This document shows, one piece after another, positions 1-7,430 of a stretch of 19,591 nt of DNA. The first letter of the stretch is position 1. The number at the start of each line of letters is the position of its first letter. The translations under genes and the position numbers were made by a program. The DNA comes from an uncultured Clostridia bacterium (GTDB lineage: Bacteria > Bacillota > Clostridia > TANB77 > CAG-508): contig CALXAS010000004.1 of the NCBI GenBank assembly GCA_944386315.1, forward strand, positions 1 through 19,591, read 5' to 3'. A model generated the notes under the pieces. It was not told the DNA's origin. It saw only the letters and a program-made list of their open reading frames with translations, and did no database searches.

Positions 1-26
1 GAGCAATGGGAAAGAAAAGAATTATA

Positions 27-67
27 TTGTAACATTTTTGTTACAAATTAGTCATAAAAATGTAACA
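27..67. promoter_or_regulatory. TGTAACA inverted/direct repeat, possible operator
   Basis: TTGTAACA (27-34) and TGTTACAA (39-46) form a perfect 8-bp inverted repeat around TTTT, and a third TGTAACA copy lies at 61-67. No T-tract follows, so it does not look like a terminator. It sits about 60 bp upstream of the veg promoter and could bind a dimeric regulator of veg or belong to the 3' end of a gene outside the window. The regulator is not identifiable from sequence. Confidence 0.4.
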
Positions 68-125
68 AAGTTAAGAAAATGGCTAAAAATAAGGGCTTAC
101 GGGAAACGACAGAAAGAAAACCTTT

Positions 126-154
126 TTGACATTTTCTGCATTTTATGATAGGAT
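126..154 (+). promoter_or_regulatory. sigma-A type promoter of veg
   Basis: Perfect -35 TTGACA (126-131), 17-bp spacer, and -10 TAGGAT (149-154, 4 of 6 matches). It ends 32 bp before the veg start, with AGGTGG at 174-179 as ribosome site. B. subtilis veg is also driven by a strong vegetative promoter, which fits. Confidence 0.65.
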
Positions 155-186
155 AAAGCTATCTTAGAAAAGTAGGTGGTTAATCA

Positions 187-468
187 ATGATTTGTAAAAG
201 TGATATAACAAATCTAAAAAGTGATATTGGAGATATCATTGGACAGAAAGTTATTGTCAAAGGATCTTTAGGAAGGAGCAAATCGTTTGAAAAGGAAGCA
301 ACTATTGAAAAAGCTTATCCTAACATTTTCGTAGTAAAATATGAAGAAAACGAAAGAAATGTTACCTATAGTTATACAGATGTGTTAACAAGAACAGTAG
401 AAGTGGAAGTTTTTGATGGTGAAAACTATTGTCCACTTATCCCACCAGCTATGAATGTAAAAGCATAG
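187..468 (+). CDS. veg: Veg family protein
   Basis: A 93-aa protein of the Veg family (DUF1021), a small SH3-like beta-barrel protein linked in Bacillus to biofilm matrix control and spore outgrowth. The family pattern is visible: an N-terminal helix (ITNLKSDIGD, about residues 6-15), then GQKVIVKGSLGRSK, the KAYPNIFVVKY strand and the SYTDVLTRTVEV C-terminal block. Residues 79-93 form a short tail with CPLIPP that B. subtilis Veg lacks. The ATG has AGGTGG 8 bp upstream and a good promoter at 126-154; a strong terminator follows at 488-518, so it is monocistronic. Veg next to a SPOCS/LysM spore gene is a recurrent arrangement in Clostridia from memory. Identification is firm; molecular function is not well established. 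Confidence 0.9.
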   Translation: MICKSDITNLKSDIGDIIGQKVIVKGSLGRSKSFEKEATIEKAYPNIFVVKYEENERNVTYSYTDVLTRTVEVEVFDGENYCPLIPPAMNVKA

Positions 469-487
469 GTGAAATAGAAAAAAAGTG

Positions 488-518
488 AAAAATTCCTAAG
501 TACTTAGGAATTTTTTTT
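488..518 (+). terminator. Rho-independent terminator of veg
   Basis: Thirteen-bp stem (488-500 with 503-515, core AATTCCTAAG/CTTAGGAATT) with a 2-nt spacer, running into an eight-T tract to 518. Confidence 0.9.
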
Positions 519-568
519 GTGCCATAACATATACATAGAAGTAATAAAAAATAAAGGAGGTAGTCGTT

Positions 569-2101
569 ATGGCAGACGAGGTAGCAGACAAAGAAAAACT
601 TTGTGTGAATCAGCTCATTGCATCTAAAATAGATAGTCTCATGGTAGAAGAAGATTTTGTTGTTCCAGATGTAAAGCCAGACATCTTAAATACAATAAGT
701 ACCAATGGAACGGTATGTATAGAGAAAAAAGAAATTTTAGATGGGAAAATAAAAATAGAAGGCAAAATAGAGATGTATATTATGTATATGGCTGATGAAG
801 AAAAAGCAGGAGTAAGAAGCTTTCATACAACACTTGACTTTGTAAAAACAATGGAATTAGAAAAAGCAAAAGAAGGAAATAGATTAGAAGCAAAAGTGAA
901 TTTAAAATCATTAGAATGTAGGGTTTTAAATGGTAGAAAAGTAAATGTAAAAGGTGTATTAGAAGTAGAAGCAAAACTATTTTCCAATGAAGAAATAGAA
1001 TTTATGAAAGACTTAAATACTGTAAAAGATATTCAATTGTTGAGAGAAGATATGACGGTAAGTTCTCTATTAGGTACGGGAAATAGTAGAGTATACGCAA
1101 AAGATACGATTATGATAGATAATATAGATGAACTAGCAGAAGTGATGAAAGTAAAGGTAGCCATTCAAAATAAAGAGACAAAAATCAGCTATAATAAAGT
1201 ACTTACAAAAGCAGATGCAATTGTAACCATGCTATATTTGAGTACAGATAACCGCATCAATTGTGTTTCTAGTAGTATACCAGTAATGGGATTTATTGAT
1301 ATGCCAAACGTGATAGATGAAAATCTTTGCGAAGTGAATTATGAAATCAAAAATATGTTAGTAAAACCAAATAGTATAGAAGAACATTCTGTATATGTAG
1401 AAATAGAGATGGAATTAAGTTGTAATGTATATGAAACAAAAGCATTAAATATGATCCAAGATTTATACAGTCCTACTGTGAATTTGATGTATGGGCAAAA
1501 AACAATTCGAGCAACAGCAGAAAAACAAATTTTACAAGATGTTTGTAATATAAGAGAAAAACAAGTGATACCAGAGTTGCAAAATCAAAAAATTTATGAT
1601 GTAGATGTTTGTCCAAATATTCAAAAGCAAACGATTTTAAAAGATAAAATTTTATGTGAAGGGGAAATGGAAATTACCTTTTTCTATGGCATAGAAAATA
1701 GCCCAAGAATGCAAATGAAAAAAGTACAGCTTTCCTTTCAGCAATCTATAGCATGCAAGGATATTACACAAAGTGCAAGCATCGATACTAATATAGAAAT
1801 AGAAAATCAAGATTTTGTTATTTTGCCAGATGAAAGTATAGATATAAAGATAGATATGGGGATAGAAATGCATATTACAAGAGAACAAAATGTAAGTGTG
1901 ATTCAAGAAATACAAATAACAGAAGATAGACAGGATGAAAAATATAGTATGATTATTTACTTTGTAAAACCAGGAGATACTCTTTGGAAAATAGCCAAAA
2001 GATTTAAAAGTACTGTGGACCGTATTACATGCGTAAATGAGATAGCAGATGAGAATAAAATCAATGTAGGAGAGCAATTATTTATTCCAATGGTTCGCTA
2101 A
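569..2101 (+). CDS. SPOCS (DUF3794) and LysM domain spore protein
   Basis: A 510-aa protein built of repeated SPOCS/DUF3794 beta-rich domains (about residues 30-440; a repeat start is visible at VEEDFVVPDVKPDIL, residues 26-40) and a C-terminal LysM domain (about 463-509, with YFVKPGDTLWKIAKRF). SPOCS domains occur in spore-coat and cortex-associated proteins of endospore formers, and LysM binds peptidoglycan, so it probably sits on the forespore envelope during coat or cortex assembly. No signal peptide or membrane helix is seen, consistent with action from the mother-cell cytoplasm. The start is set by AAAGGAGG about 8 bp before ATG. It is followed after 16 bp by yunB, so the pair is probably one sporulation operon. 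CATATACA at 528-535 resembles a sigma-E -10 box, but no convincing -35 was found. Confidence 0.88.
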   Translation: MADEVADKEKLCVNQLIASKIDSLMVEEDFVVPDVKPDILNTISTNGTVCIEKKEILDGKIKIEGKIEMYIMYMADEEKAGVRSFHTTLDFVKTMELEKAKEGNRLEAKVNLKSLECRVLNGRKVNVKGVLEVEAKLFSNEEIEFMKDLNTVKDIQLLREDMTVSSLLGTGNSRVYAKDTIMIDNIDELAEVMKVKVAIQNKETKISYNKVLTKADAIVTMLYLSTDNRINCVSSSIPVMGFIDMPNVIDENLCEVNYEIKNMLVKPNSIEEHSVYVEIEMELSCNVYETKALNMIQDLYSPTVNLMYGQKTIRATAEKQILQDVCNIREKQVIPELQNQKIYDVDVCPNIQKQTILKDKILCEGEMEITFFYGIENSPRMQMKKVQLSFQQSIACKDITQSASIDTNIEIENQDFVILPDESIDIKIDMGIEMHITREQNVSVIQEIQITEDRQDEKYSMIIYFVKPGDTLWKIAKRFKSTVDRITCVNEIADENKINVGEQLFIPMVR

Positions 2102-2117
2102 AAAGAAGGAGAAGTCC

Positions 2118-2834
2118 ATGGAAAACAAGATTTATTCCAGAAGGCGTATGCTAATTTCTCATTGGGGCGGAGCCTACAAAAAGGGGGATGATAAAAAGAA
2201 GCGAAAGATAATAAAATTCCTTTTTATTATACTAGTAGCCATTTTTACGGCTAATATCATTTTGCAAGCTGTTAAGCCAGTTATGGAAAAACAATGCGAA
2301 ACAATGGCAAAAAGTATAGCAACCAAAATTTCTAATGAGCAAGCCACAATTATCATGTCCAATTATAAATATACAGATTTATGTACCATTACAAAAGACG
2401 ATAATGGAAATATAGCCATGATAAGTGCTAATGTCATACCAGTGAATGAGATTATTTCTGATGTAGCAATAAAAATCCAAGAGGAATTAAATAGTACAGA
2501 AAATAGTGAATTTTCTATTCCTTTAGGAACTTTTTTAGGAAGCAAATTACTAGCAGGAAGAGGTCCTAAAGTAAGTATAAAAATGTCTACTATTGGAAGT
2601 GTTTTAACAGATTTAAAATCAGAATTTTCTTCAGCGGGAATCAACCAAACGATGCATCGTATTTATTTGGAAGTAAAATGTACAGTAGTTATTTTAACTC
2701 CATTTGAAACCATGGAAGAAGAAATCACCAATCAAGTATTGCTAGCAGAAGCGGTTATTGTGGGAACAACACCGAATACGTATTATAATTTAGAAGGTAT
2801 GACAACAGAAGGATTGGTAGATGTGATGGAATAA
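2118..2834 (+). CDS. yunB: Sporulation protein YunB
   Basis: A 238-aa protein with a basic N-terminus, one membrane helix at about residues 29-50 (FLFIILVAIFTANIILQAV) and an extracytoplasmic remainder. The YunB hallmarks are present in order: IPLGTFLGSKLLAGRGPKV, the SEFSSAGINQTMHRIYLEV block, and AEAVIVGTTPNTYYNLEG near the C-terminus. YunB in B. subtilis belongs to the mother-cell sigma-E regulon and is needed for efficient sporulation; its biochemical activity is unknown. GAAGGAG precedes the ATG. It is co-directional with the SPOCS/LysM gene 16 bp upstream, and a terminator follows directly. Confidence 0.92.
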   Translation: MENKIYSRRRMLISHWGGAYKKGDDKKKRKIIKFLFIILVAIFTANIILQAVKPVMEKQCETMAKSIATKISNEQATIIMSNYKYTDLCTITKDDNGNIAMISANVIPVNEIISDVAIKIQEELNSTENSEFSIPLGTFLGSKLLAGRGPKVSIKMSTIGSVLTDLKSEFSSAGINQTMHRIYLEVKCTVVILTPFETMEEEITNQVLLAEAVIVGTTPNTYYNLEGMTTEGLVDVME

Positions 2835-2835
2835 G

Positions 2836-2870
2836 AAACCAGAATGTGAAAATAAGCATTCTGGTTTTTT
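2836..2870 (+). terminator. Rho-independent terminator of yunB
   Basis: Perfect 11-bp stem 2836-2846 (AAACCAGAATG) with 2857-2867, 10-nt loop, and a T tract to 2870. Confidence 0.9.
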
Positions 2871-2876
2871 CTAGCC

Positions 2877-2906
2877 TTTACAGACAATACTAATTTGTGA
2901 TATAAT
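2877..2906 (+). promoter_or_regulatory. Strong extended -10 sigma-A promoter (pseudogene-sufCB)
   Basis: -35 TTTACA (2877-2882), 18-bp spacer, perfect -10 TATAAT (2901-2906) preceded by TGA, giving the extended TGnTATAAT form. It lies just after the yunB terminator and 20 bp before the remnant hydrolase ATG. No terminator or other promoter is seen before sufC, so it probably now drives sufC-sufB. Confidence 0.8.
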
Positions 2907-2926
2907 GCAGGCGGAGAGGATAAAAC

Positions 2927-3467
2927 ATGTGGATATTGTTTATCATAATACTCATTGTTAGCATTTTTATTTTGTTATTTTCTTATTGGGTAGGTAATTT
3001 TTTCTACAAATTAGCATTAAATGTGGAAAAGTCAAAAGCATTTATAGCAAAACATCATACCAATACAGAAACATAAGACAAGATAACAAGGCCAATATTG
3101 TATTATATGGTATCTCCATGGGAGCGGCTGCGGTAATGATGACCATTGGAGAACTTTTGCCAAGTAATGTAAAAGTTATGTATTACATTGTGCTAGATGG
3201 GTAGCCAAAAGAAAAGCAGGGTATGATATTAAGCAAGGTTCTTGCATAAGACAATTGCAAAAGACTAAGATTCCTATTTTAATGATTCATGGAGCAGAAG
3301 ATTCTTTCGTACCATTTTCTATGCAAGAAGAATTGTATCAGGCTGTGCAAGGAAAAAAGCAAAAACTAGTAGTAGAGGGAGCAGCACATGTAGAATCTTA
3401 CCAAAAACAACCAGAGTTATACTGGAATACAATAAAAGAATTTATCAAAGAAAATATAGAATCATAA
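2927..3467 (+). pseudogene. Alpha/beta hydrolase pseudogene with internal deletions
   Basis: Three fragments in three frames belong to one membrane-anchored alpha/beta hydrolase. Fragment 1 (2927-3076) has SD GGAGAGG and encodes an N-terminal membrane helix and FYKLALN before a stop. Fragment 2 (about 3077-3204) carries the nucleophile elbow YGISMGAAAVMM. Fragment 3 (3192-3467) carries KAGYDIKQGS, the acid motif HGAEDSFVP and the base motif GAAHVES. Intact relatives are about 310 aa; here roughly 110 residues between fragments 1 and 2 (oxyanion strand and HGY region) and about 25-30 between 2 and 3 are missing. The catalytic Ser, Asp and His codons survive but cannot form one fold. No CGG lies at the breaks, unlike the three recoded genes. 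Relic status is clear; the original substrate is unknown. Confidence 0.88.
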
Positions 3468-3486
3468 AAAATAGAAAGGAAGGAAA

Positions 3487-4207
3487 ATGTTAGAATTAAA
3501 AGATATATGTTTTACAAGAGACAATAAAAGAATATTAGACCATGTTAGCTTAACATTAGAAACAGATCAATTTATTGCTATTACTGGACCAAATGGCTCA
3601 CGGAAAATCTACTTTAGCAAAAATCATTATGGGAATAGAACAGCCAGATAAAGGAGCTATCTTTTTAGATGGACAAGATATTACTCATAAAAAGATAGAA
3701 GAAAGAGCCAATCTAGGAATTGGGTTTGCTTTTCAGCAACCAGTTAAATTTAAAGGAATTACGGTGTACGATTTATTAAAATTGTCTGCACAAAAAGAAA
3801 TTACGAGAAAAGAAGCGTGTGATATTTTATCAAAAGTAGGTTTATGTGCCAAAGAGTATGTAGATAGAGAAGTAAATGGTTCTTTGTCAGGTGGGGAATT
3901 AAAAAGAATTGAAATTGCAACAGTAGCAGTAAGAAATTCTAAACTTACCATTTTTGACGAACCAGAGGCAGGAATTGATTTATGGAGTTTCCAAAATTTA
4001 ATTGCTATTTTTGAAGAAATTAGAAAAATGGTAAAGGGAACAACCCTTATTATTACCCATCAAGAAAGAATTTTAAATATAGCGGATAAAATAGTGCTAA
4101 TGTCAAATGGAAAAATAAAGAAAATAGGTGAGAAAGAAGAACTATTAGGAGAAGTTTTGCAAAAAGCAGATTGTTGCAAATTAGCACATAAAAAATGCAA
4201 GAAATAG
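3487..4207 (+). CDS. sufC: SufC-like Fe-S assembly ATPase (SmsC), +1 frameshift at CGG
   Basis: ABC ATPase of the SUF Fe-S cluster scaffold, partner of the SufB-like protein that follows (SUF-like minimal system, SmsCB). The reading frame opens at ATG 3487 (SD AAAGGAAGG) and reaches the P-loop, where an extra C at 3601 changes the frame. Reading 3487-3600 and then 3602-4207 gives 239 aa, normal for SufC: Walker A GPNGS|GKST (residues 35-42), Q-loop FAFQQP, signature LSGGELKR, Walker B LTIFDEPEAGID, H-loop IITHQ. The SufC-type DEPEAGID and the absence of membrane partners separate it from transporters. A cysteine-bearing tail (CCKLAHKKCKK) could touch metal. Without the shift the product would stop at 3649-3651 after 54 residues, losing everything from the P-loop onward. 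An essential role makes a dead gene unlikely. Confidence 0.9.
3598..3604 (+). other. Putative +1 recoding site UCA-CGG-A in sufC
   Basis: Zero-frame codons are TCA (3598-3600) and CGG (3601-3603). Skipping C3601 yields GGA, the invariant Walker A glycine before Lys. No Shine-Dalgarno-like or obvious stem-loop stimulator flanks it. P-site re-pairing from UCA to CAC is poor, which favours out-of-frame entry of tRNA-Gly at a vacant A site. Confidence 0.75.
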
Positions 4208-4230
4208 AAGAGAGAGGAGTGATTAAGAAT

Positions 4231-5151
4231 TTGGATAAAATAGATAAAACATTATTAGAGCAGGTAACAGGGGTAGAAGGAGAGTTTGAAGGAGCTTATA
4301 ATATTCGAAAAAATGGAAAAGGAATAGAAAGAAAAATAACACCAAACATTAATATTGTTACGAAAGAAGATGTTTCTGGAATAGATGTTTATGTAAAAGA
4401 AAATACAAAATTAGAATTTGTACATATCCCGGTTATTATTACAGAGAGTGGATTAACAGATGTGGTTTATAACGATTTTTATATAGGGAAAAATGCAAAC
4501 GTCATTATCATAGCAGGTTGTGGCATTCATAATGACCATTGTGACGATTCAAGGCATGATGGTATCCATCGTTTCTTTTTGGAAGAAGGAGCAAAAGTAA
4601 AATACTATGAAAAACACTATGGGGAAGGAGAAGGAACAGGAAAAAGAATATTAAATCCTATTACAGAGGTAACTCTAAAAGAAGGAAGTTCCTTAGAAAT
4701 GGATAGCGTACAAATTAAAGGAGTAGACTCTACGATAAGAACAACAAAGGGGAACTTAATAGGAGATAATACCAATTTTGTCATTACAGAGAAGATTATG
4801 ACACATGGAGAGCAAATGGCAAAAACTATTTTTGAAGTAAATTTAAATGGACAAAATGCAAGTACACATGTTACTTCTAGGTCTGTAGCGACAGGAAATT
4901 CTAAGCAAATTTTTGATTCCAAAGTGTATGGGAATTCTGCTTGCTTTGGACACGTAGAATGTGATGCCATTATTAAAGACCATGCAACGGTTACTTCTAC
5001 ACCAGAAATTACGGCAAATCATGTAGATGCTAATTTAATACATGAGGCAGCTATTGGAAAAATAGCAGGAGACCAGCTAATTAAATTAATGACATTAGGA
5101 TTAACAGAAGAACAGGCAGAGCAAGAAATTATCAAAGGTTTTTTAAAGTAA
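4231..5151 (+). CDS. sufB: SufB/SufD-like Fe-S scaffold protein (SmsB)
   Basis: A short SufB-family beta-helix scaffold (306 aa from TTG 4231; full SufB is about 470) that pairs with the SufC-like ATPase just upstream to build Fe-S clusters in the cytoplasm. The family core is clear: EGAYNIRKNGKGIER, VHIPVIITESGLTDVVYNDF, the Cys/His-rich AGCGIHNDHCDDSRHDGIH, KHYGEGEGTGKRILNP, MDSVQIKGVDST, MTHGEQM, CFGHVECDAI and the C-terminal HEAAIGKIAGDQLIKLMTLG. Start choice: AGGAG (4215-4219) is 11 nt before TTG 4231; the upstream in-frame ATG 4195 has no ribosome site and overlaps sufC, and GTG 4219 sits inside the SD. The gene is translationally close to sufC. No SufS, SufU or SufE gene is nearby, matching the two-gene SMS layout. 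A terminator follows. Confidence 0.9.
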   Translation: MDKIDKTLLEQVTGVEGEFEGAYNIRKNGKGIERKITPNINIVTKEDVSGIDVYVKENTKLEFVHIPVIITESGLTDVVYNDFYIGKNANVIIIAGCGIHNDHCDDSRHDGIHRFFLEEGAKVKYYEKHYGEGEGTGKRILNPITEVTLKEGSSLEMDSVQIKGVDSTIRTTKGNLIGDNTNFVITEKIMTHGEQMAKTIFEVNLNGQNASTHVTSRSVATGNSKQIFDSKVYGNSACFGHVECDAIIKDHATVTSTPEITANHVDANLIHEAAIGKIAGDQLIKLMTLGLTEEQAEQEIIKGFLK

Positions 5152-5165
5152 AATAAAACGTTTAT

Positions 5166-5205
5166 AGAGAAAAGCGATACGTTTATATGGCTTTTCTCTT
5201 TTTTT
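5166..5205 (+). terminator. Rho-independent terminator of sufCB
   Basis: Ten-bp stem AGAGAAAAGC (5166-5175) with GCTTTTCTCT (5190-5199), 14-nt loop, followed by a T tract to 5205. ACGTTTATA occurs twice nearby (in the spacer before the stem and in the loop). Confidence 0.85.
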
Positions 5206-5224
5206 GTAGAAAAAAGAGTTTACC

Positions 5225-6400
5225 TTGTTTCAAATGGGAATAACAAACGAAAATTTAGAATCGATAGAGCAGAGAAAAACACAATCTATAACGATAACAA
5301 CTACCATTCCGAATACACAAAGTATGCAAAACTATCATTATGGAGCAAGTTCTATTTTATCAGAGTACATTTTCTTATTTGTGATTTCACTTATTTTAGG
5401 AGGATTAATAGGTCTTATTTTATCTCTAAAAGAAAATTCAAAAGTGAAATATGTTCTATTTTTTATCATAGGGGACATGATATATACAGGAATATGGATG
5501 GGAATTCAACAAATAGCCTATAAGGCATATAATGTGAAAGAAATTTATACACTTAGTAGTTATGTAGAAGCATTTCAAAGATATTTTCTATCTTATGTAT
5601 TCATTTTTGCAATCATAGTAGTAGCTGTTATTTTATATAACAAATATAAAGTAAAACAATTAAACGAAACTTTGATGCAAAATAGAGAGGTTAACTTAAA
5701 AGAGAAAAAGCCTATTTTTACGCCAAAAAGGAAAACAATCATGATTCGAACAGGAATATTGATTTTACTAATTGCTATGATAATCGGTGTAAGTATTATA
5801 GGAAAAAGAGCTATTGTATTAATAGAATATGACAAAGTGGCAAGCAAGCAGTATGATAATTATCATGTAATAGTAGATTTAAAATTTGAAAGTGAAAATG
5901 GAGAGATCCAAATAAACAGACAAGATATTTATTATAAAGATGGCATATTAAAACAAGTAGGAGACGATGGCAATATCTATTATGTGGACTTCGAGGCAAA
6001 TAAGTATATCTATATACAAACAGGAACCAAAATGGCAAGTATACAAGAAATAGGAGATTATTTTTCAAAACAAATGATAGATAACTTCTTCTATGCGACG
6101 AATGCAGAGAGAATATGGAGTAATATAGAGCTTGCTTTTCAAGTTAGTGTGTCTACAGAAACGGTAAGTGGAATAGAATGTGATGTGATTCAAAGAGATA
6201 ATGTAAAGATCTATTTAAATAAAGAAAATCACATGCCAATTCAACGAGTAGTTCATACAAATTTCATAGTAGATGGAGAAGAAAGAGTCAATATCTCAAC
6301 AGATAGTTATCAGTACGAAATAGGAACAGTAACAGATGAAGAGGTAAAAGAAGTAGATTTAACGGGATATAAGATTGAGGATAGAAGAATGGAAAATTAA
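5225..6400 (+). CDS. Uncharacterised four-helix membrane protein with external C-terminal domain
   Basis: Not recognised. The 391-aa protein has a polar Ser/Thr-rich N-terminus (1-45), then hydrophobic helices at about 46-66, 75-97, 117-141 and 172-195. A basic loop (about 142-171, KYKVKQLNE to FTPKRKT) separates the third and fourth helices. The C-terminal ~190 residues are hydrophilic and strand-rich, with a motif order (YDKVASKQYDNYHVIVDLKF, QDIYYKDGILKQVGDDG, GIECDVIQRDNVKIYLNKENHMPIQR) reminiscent of lipid-binding LolA/LppX-like outer domains; this resemblance is only an impression. Start: AAGAG at 5214-5218 favours TTG 5225 over ATG 5234, which has no close SD. No promoter was recognised after the sufCB terminator. 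It stands alone and ends in a terminator shared with rpsI. Confidence 0.75.
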   Translation: MFQMGITNENLESIEQRKTQSITITTTIPNTQSMQNYHYGASSILSEYIFLFVISLILGGLIGLILSLKENSKVKYVLFFIIGDMIYTGIWMGIQQIAYKAYNVKEIYTLSSYVEAFQRYFLSYVFIFAIIVVAVILYNKYKVKQLNETLMQNREVNLKEKKPIFTPKRKTIMIRTGILILLIAMIIGVSIIGKRAIVLIEYDKVASKQYDNYHVIVDLKFESENGEIQINRQDIYYKDGILKQVGDDGNIYYVDFEANKYIYIQTGTKMASIQEIGDYFSKQMIDNFFYATNAERIWSNIELAFQVSVSTETVSGIECDVIQRDNVKIYLNKENHMPIQRVVHTNFIVDGEERVNISTDSYQYEIGTVTDEEVKEVDLTGYKIEDRRMEN

Positions 6401-6403
6401 CAA

Positions 6404-6436
6404 AAAACTCGGAAATATAAAAAATTTCCGAGTTTT
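6404..6436. terminator. Bidirectional terminator between the membrane gene and rpsI
   Basis: Thirteen-bp stem 6404-6416 with 6424-6436 (core AAACTCGGAAAT/ATTTCCGAGTTT), 7-nt loop, T-rich on both outgoing strands and slightly longer for the minus (rplM-rpsI) direction. It separates convergent units. Confidence 0.85.
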
Positions 6437-6441
6437 GAATT

Positions 6442-6849
6442 TTATCTTTTTGAGAATTGTGGTGCTTTACGAGCTTTTTTAAGACCATATTTCTTTCTTT
6501 CTTTCATACGAGGATCTCTTGTTAGATATCCATTAGATTTTAAAATTGGTCTATATTCAGAATTTGCTTCATTTAATGCTCTTGCGATACCATGACGAAT
6601 AGCACCTGCTTGACCAGTAAATCCACCACCTGTTACTGTACAAATAACATCATATTTTGTAAGTGTGTTAGTAGCAGTTAAAGGTTGTTTTACAATTACT
6701 TTTAATACTTCTGAACCAAAGTATTCATCAATATTTTTTCCGTTTACTGTGATAACACCGGAGCCCTCTAAAAGTCTTACTCTAGCAATTGACTTTTTTC
6801 TTCTTCCTGTGCCATAGAATGTAATTTTTTCTGTTTTTGCTTTAGCCAT
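6442..6849 (-). CDS. rpsI: 30S ribosomal protein S9
   Basis: A 135-aa S9 protein of the small-subunit head, whose C-terminal tail reaches the P-site tRNA. Diagnostic blocks: FYGTGRRKKSIARVRL (11-26), GGGFTGQAGAIRHGIARAL (74-92), SNGYLTRDPRMKERKKYG, and the universal tail KARKAPQFSKR. It is the second gene of the rplM-rpsI operon, separated from rplM by one base, so the two are probably translationally coupled. The SD (GGAGG) is inside the end of rplM. A bidirectional terminator follows. Length and sequence are ordinary, with no in-frame CGG. Confidence 0.98.
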   Translation of the reverse strand: MAKAKTEKITFYGTGRRKKSIARVRLLEGSGVITVNGKNIDEYFGSEVLKVIVKQPLTATNTLTKYDVICTVTGGGFTGQAGAIRHGIARALNEANSEYRPILKSNGYLTRDPRMKERKKYGLKKARKAPQFSKR

Positions 6850-6850
6850 A

Positions 6851-7288
6851 CTATTTTACCTCCCAAACTTCTGGTTTTTGAGCAATGTTTTCATGTTCAC
6901 TACCAGCATATACTCTTAATTTTCTTACCATTTGTCTTCCAAGACTATTGTGTGGAAGCATACCTTTTACTGCAAGCATCATTGCTTTTTCTGGTTTATT
7001 TTCCATCATTACTCTTGCAGAAGTTTCTTTCATTCCACCAATATAACCAGAATGATGTTTATAAACTTTTTGGTCTAATTTTCTGCCTGTTAAAACGGCA
7101 TCTTTACAATTGATAATAATAACATGATCACCAACATCCATATGAGGAGTAAAAGTTGGTTTATGTTTTCCTCTTAATAATTTAGCAGCTTCTGTTGCAA
7201 CTCTACCTAAAGGTTTATTAGCAGCATCAATTACATACCATTTTCTTTGAATTTCATTCTTTTTTACACTATGTGTTGTATTGTTCAT
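6851..7288 (-). CDS. rplM: 50S ribosomal protein L13
   Basis: A 145-aa L13, an early-assembly large-subunit protein. Recognised from RKWYVIDAANKPLGRVATEAAKLL (about 15-38), KHKPTFTPHMDVGDHVIIIN, LTGRKLDQKVYKHHSGYIGG and GMLPHNSLGRQMVRKLRVYAG. It heads the rplM-rpsI operon. SD GGAGGG precedes the ATG on the minus strand. A 135-nt leader with a conserved-looking hairpin lies between the promoter (7431-7459) and the start, as in Firmicutes where an L13 leader gives autoregulation. Confidence 0.98.
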   Translation of the reverse strand: MNNTTHSVKKNEIQRKWYVIDAANKPLGRVATEAAKLLRGKHKPTFTPHMDVGDHVIIINCKDAVLTGRKLDQKVYKHHSGYIGGMKETSARVMMENKPEKAMMLAVKGMLPHNSLGRQMVRKLRVYAGSEHENIAQKPEVWEVK

Positions 7289-7424
7289 GGTAATAAATAC
7301 CCTCCATTCATAAAATAATTATTTATATATATGAAATCTTGCTTAAAACCACCGGGGAGAAGCTTTAAACAAAACCATATGAACGTAAAAAGAAATTTAG
7401 AAAGATGTAAAATCTCCTAAATGC
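7289..7424 (-). promoter_or_regulatory. L13 leader RNA (putative autoregulatory element)
   Basis: The transcribed leader of rplM. A 9-bp hairpin (GUUUAAAGC at 7370-7362 with GUUUUAAGC at 7349-7341, two wobble pairs) closes a 12-nt loop containing CUCCCCGG. Position, length and the C/G-rich loop match my recollection of the L13_leader family of Firmicutes, where free L13 is thought to repress its own operon. The family assignment is inference. Confidence 0.6.
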
Positions 7425-7430
7425 TTTATT

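Noticed and set aside
780..2077. Minus-strand reading frames inside the SPOCS/LysM gene
   Set aside because: Leu/Tyr/Phe-rich antisense shadows of an AT-rich gene; no SD and no recognisable domains.
2927..3467. The broken hydrolase as a fourth CGG recoding case
   Set aside because: No CGG at the frame changes, and more than 100 residues of the fold are missing, so it is a true pseudogene.
3575..4207. Independent short ATPase gene starting within the sufC region
   Set aside because: The residues upstream in the other frame (from 3487) complete the normal SufC N-terminus and the P-loop with only one base difference, so this is the shifted part of one gene.
4195..4230. ATG 4195 as the sufB start
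   Set aside because: No ribosome site precedes it and it overlaps the end of sufC; AGGAG lies downstream, ahead of TTG 4231.
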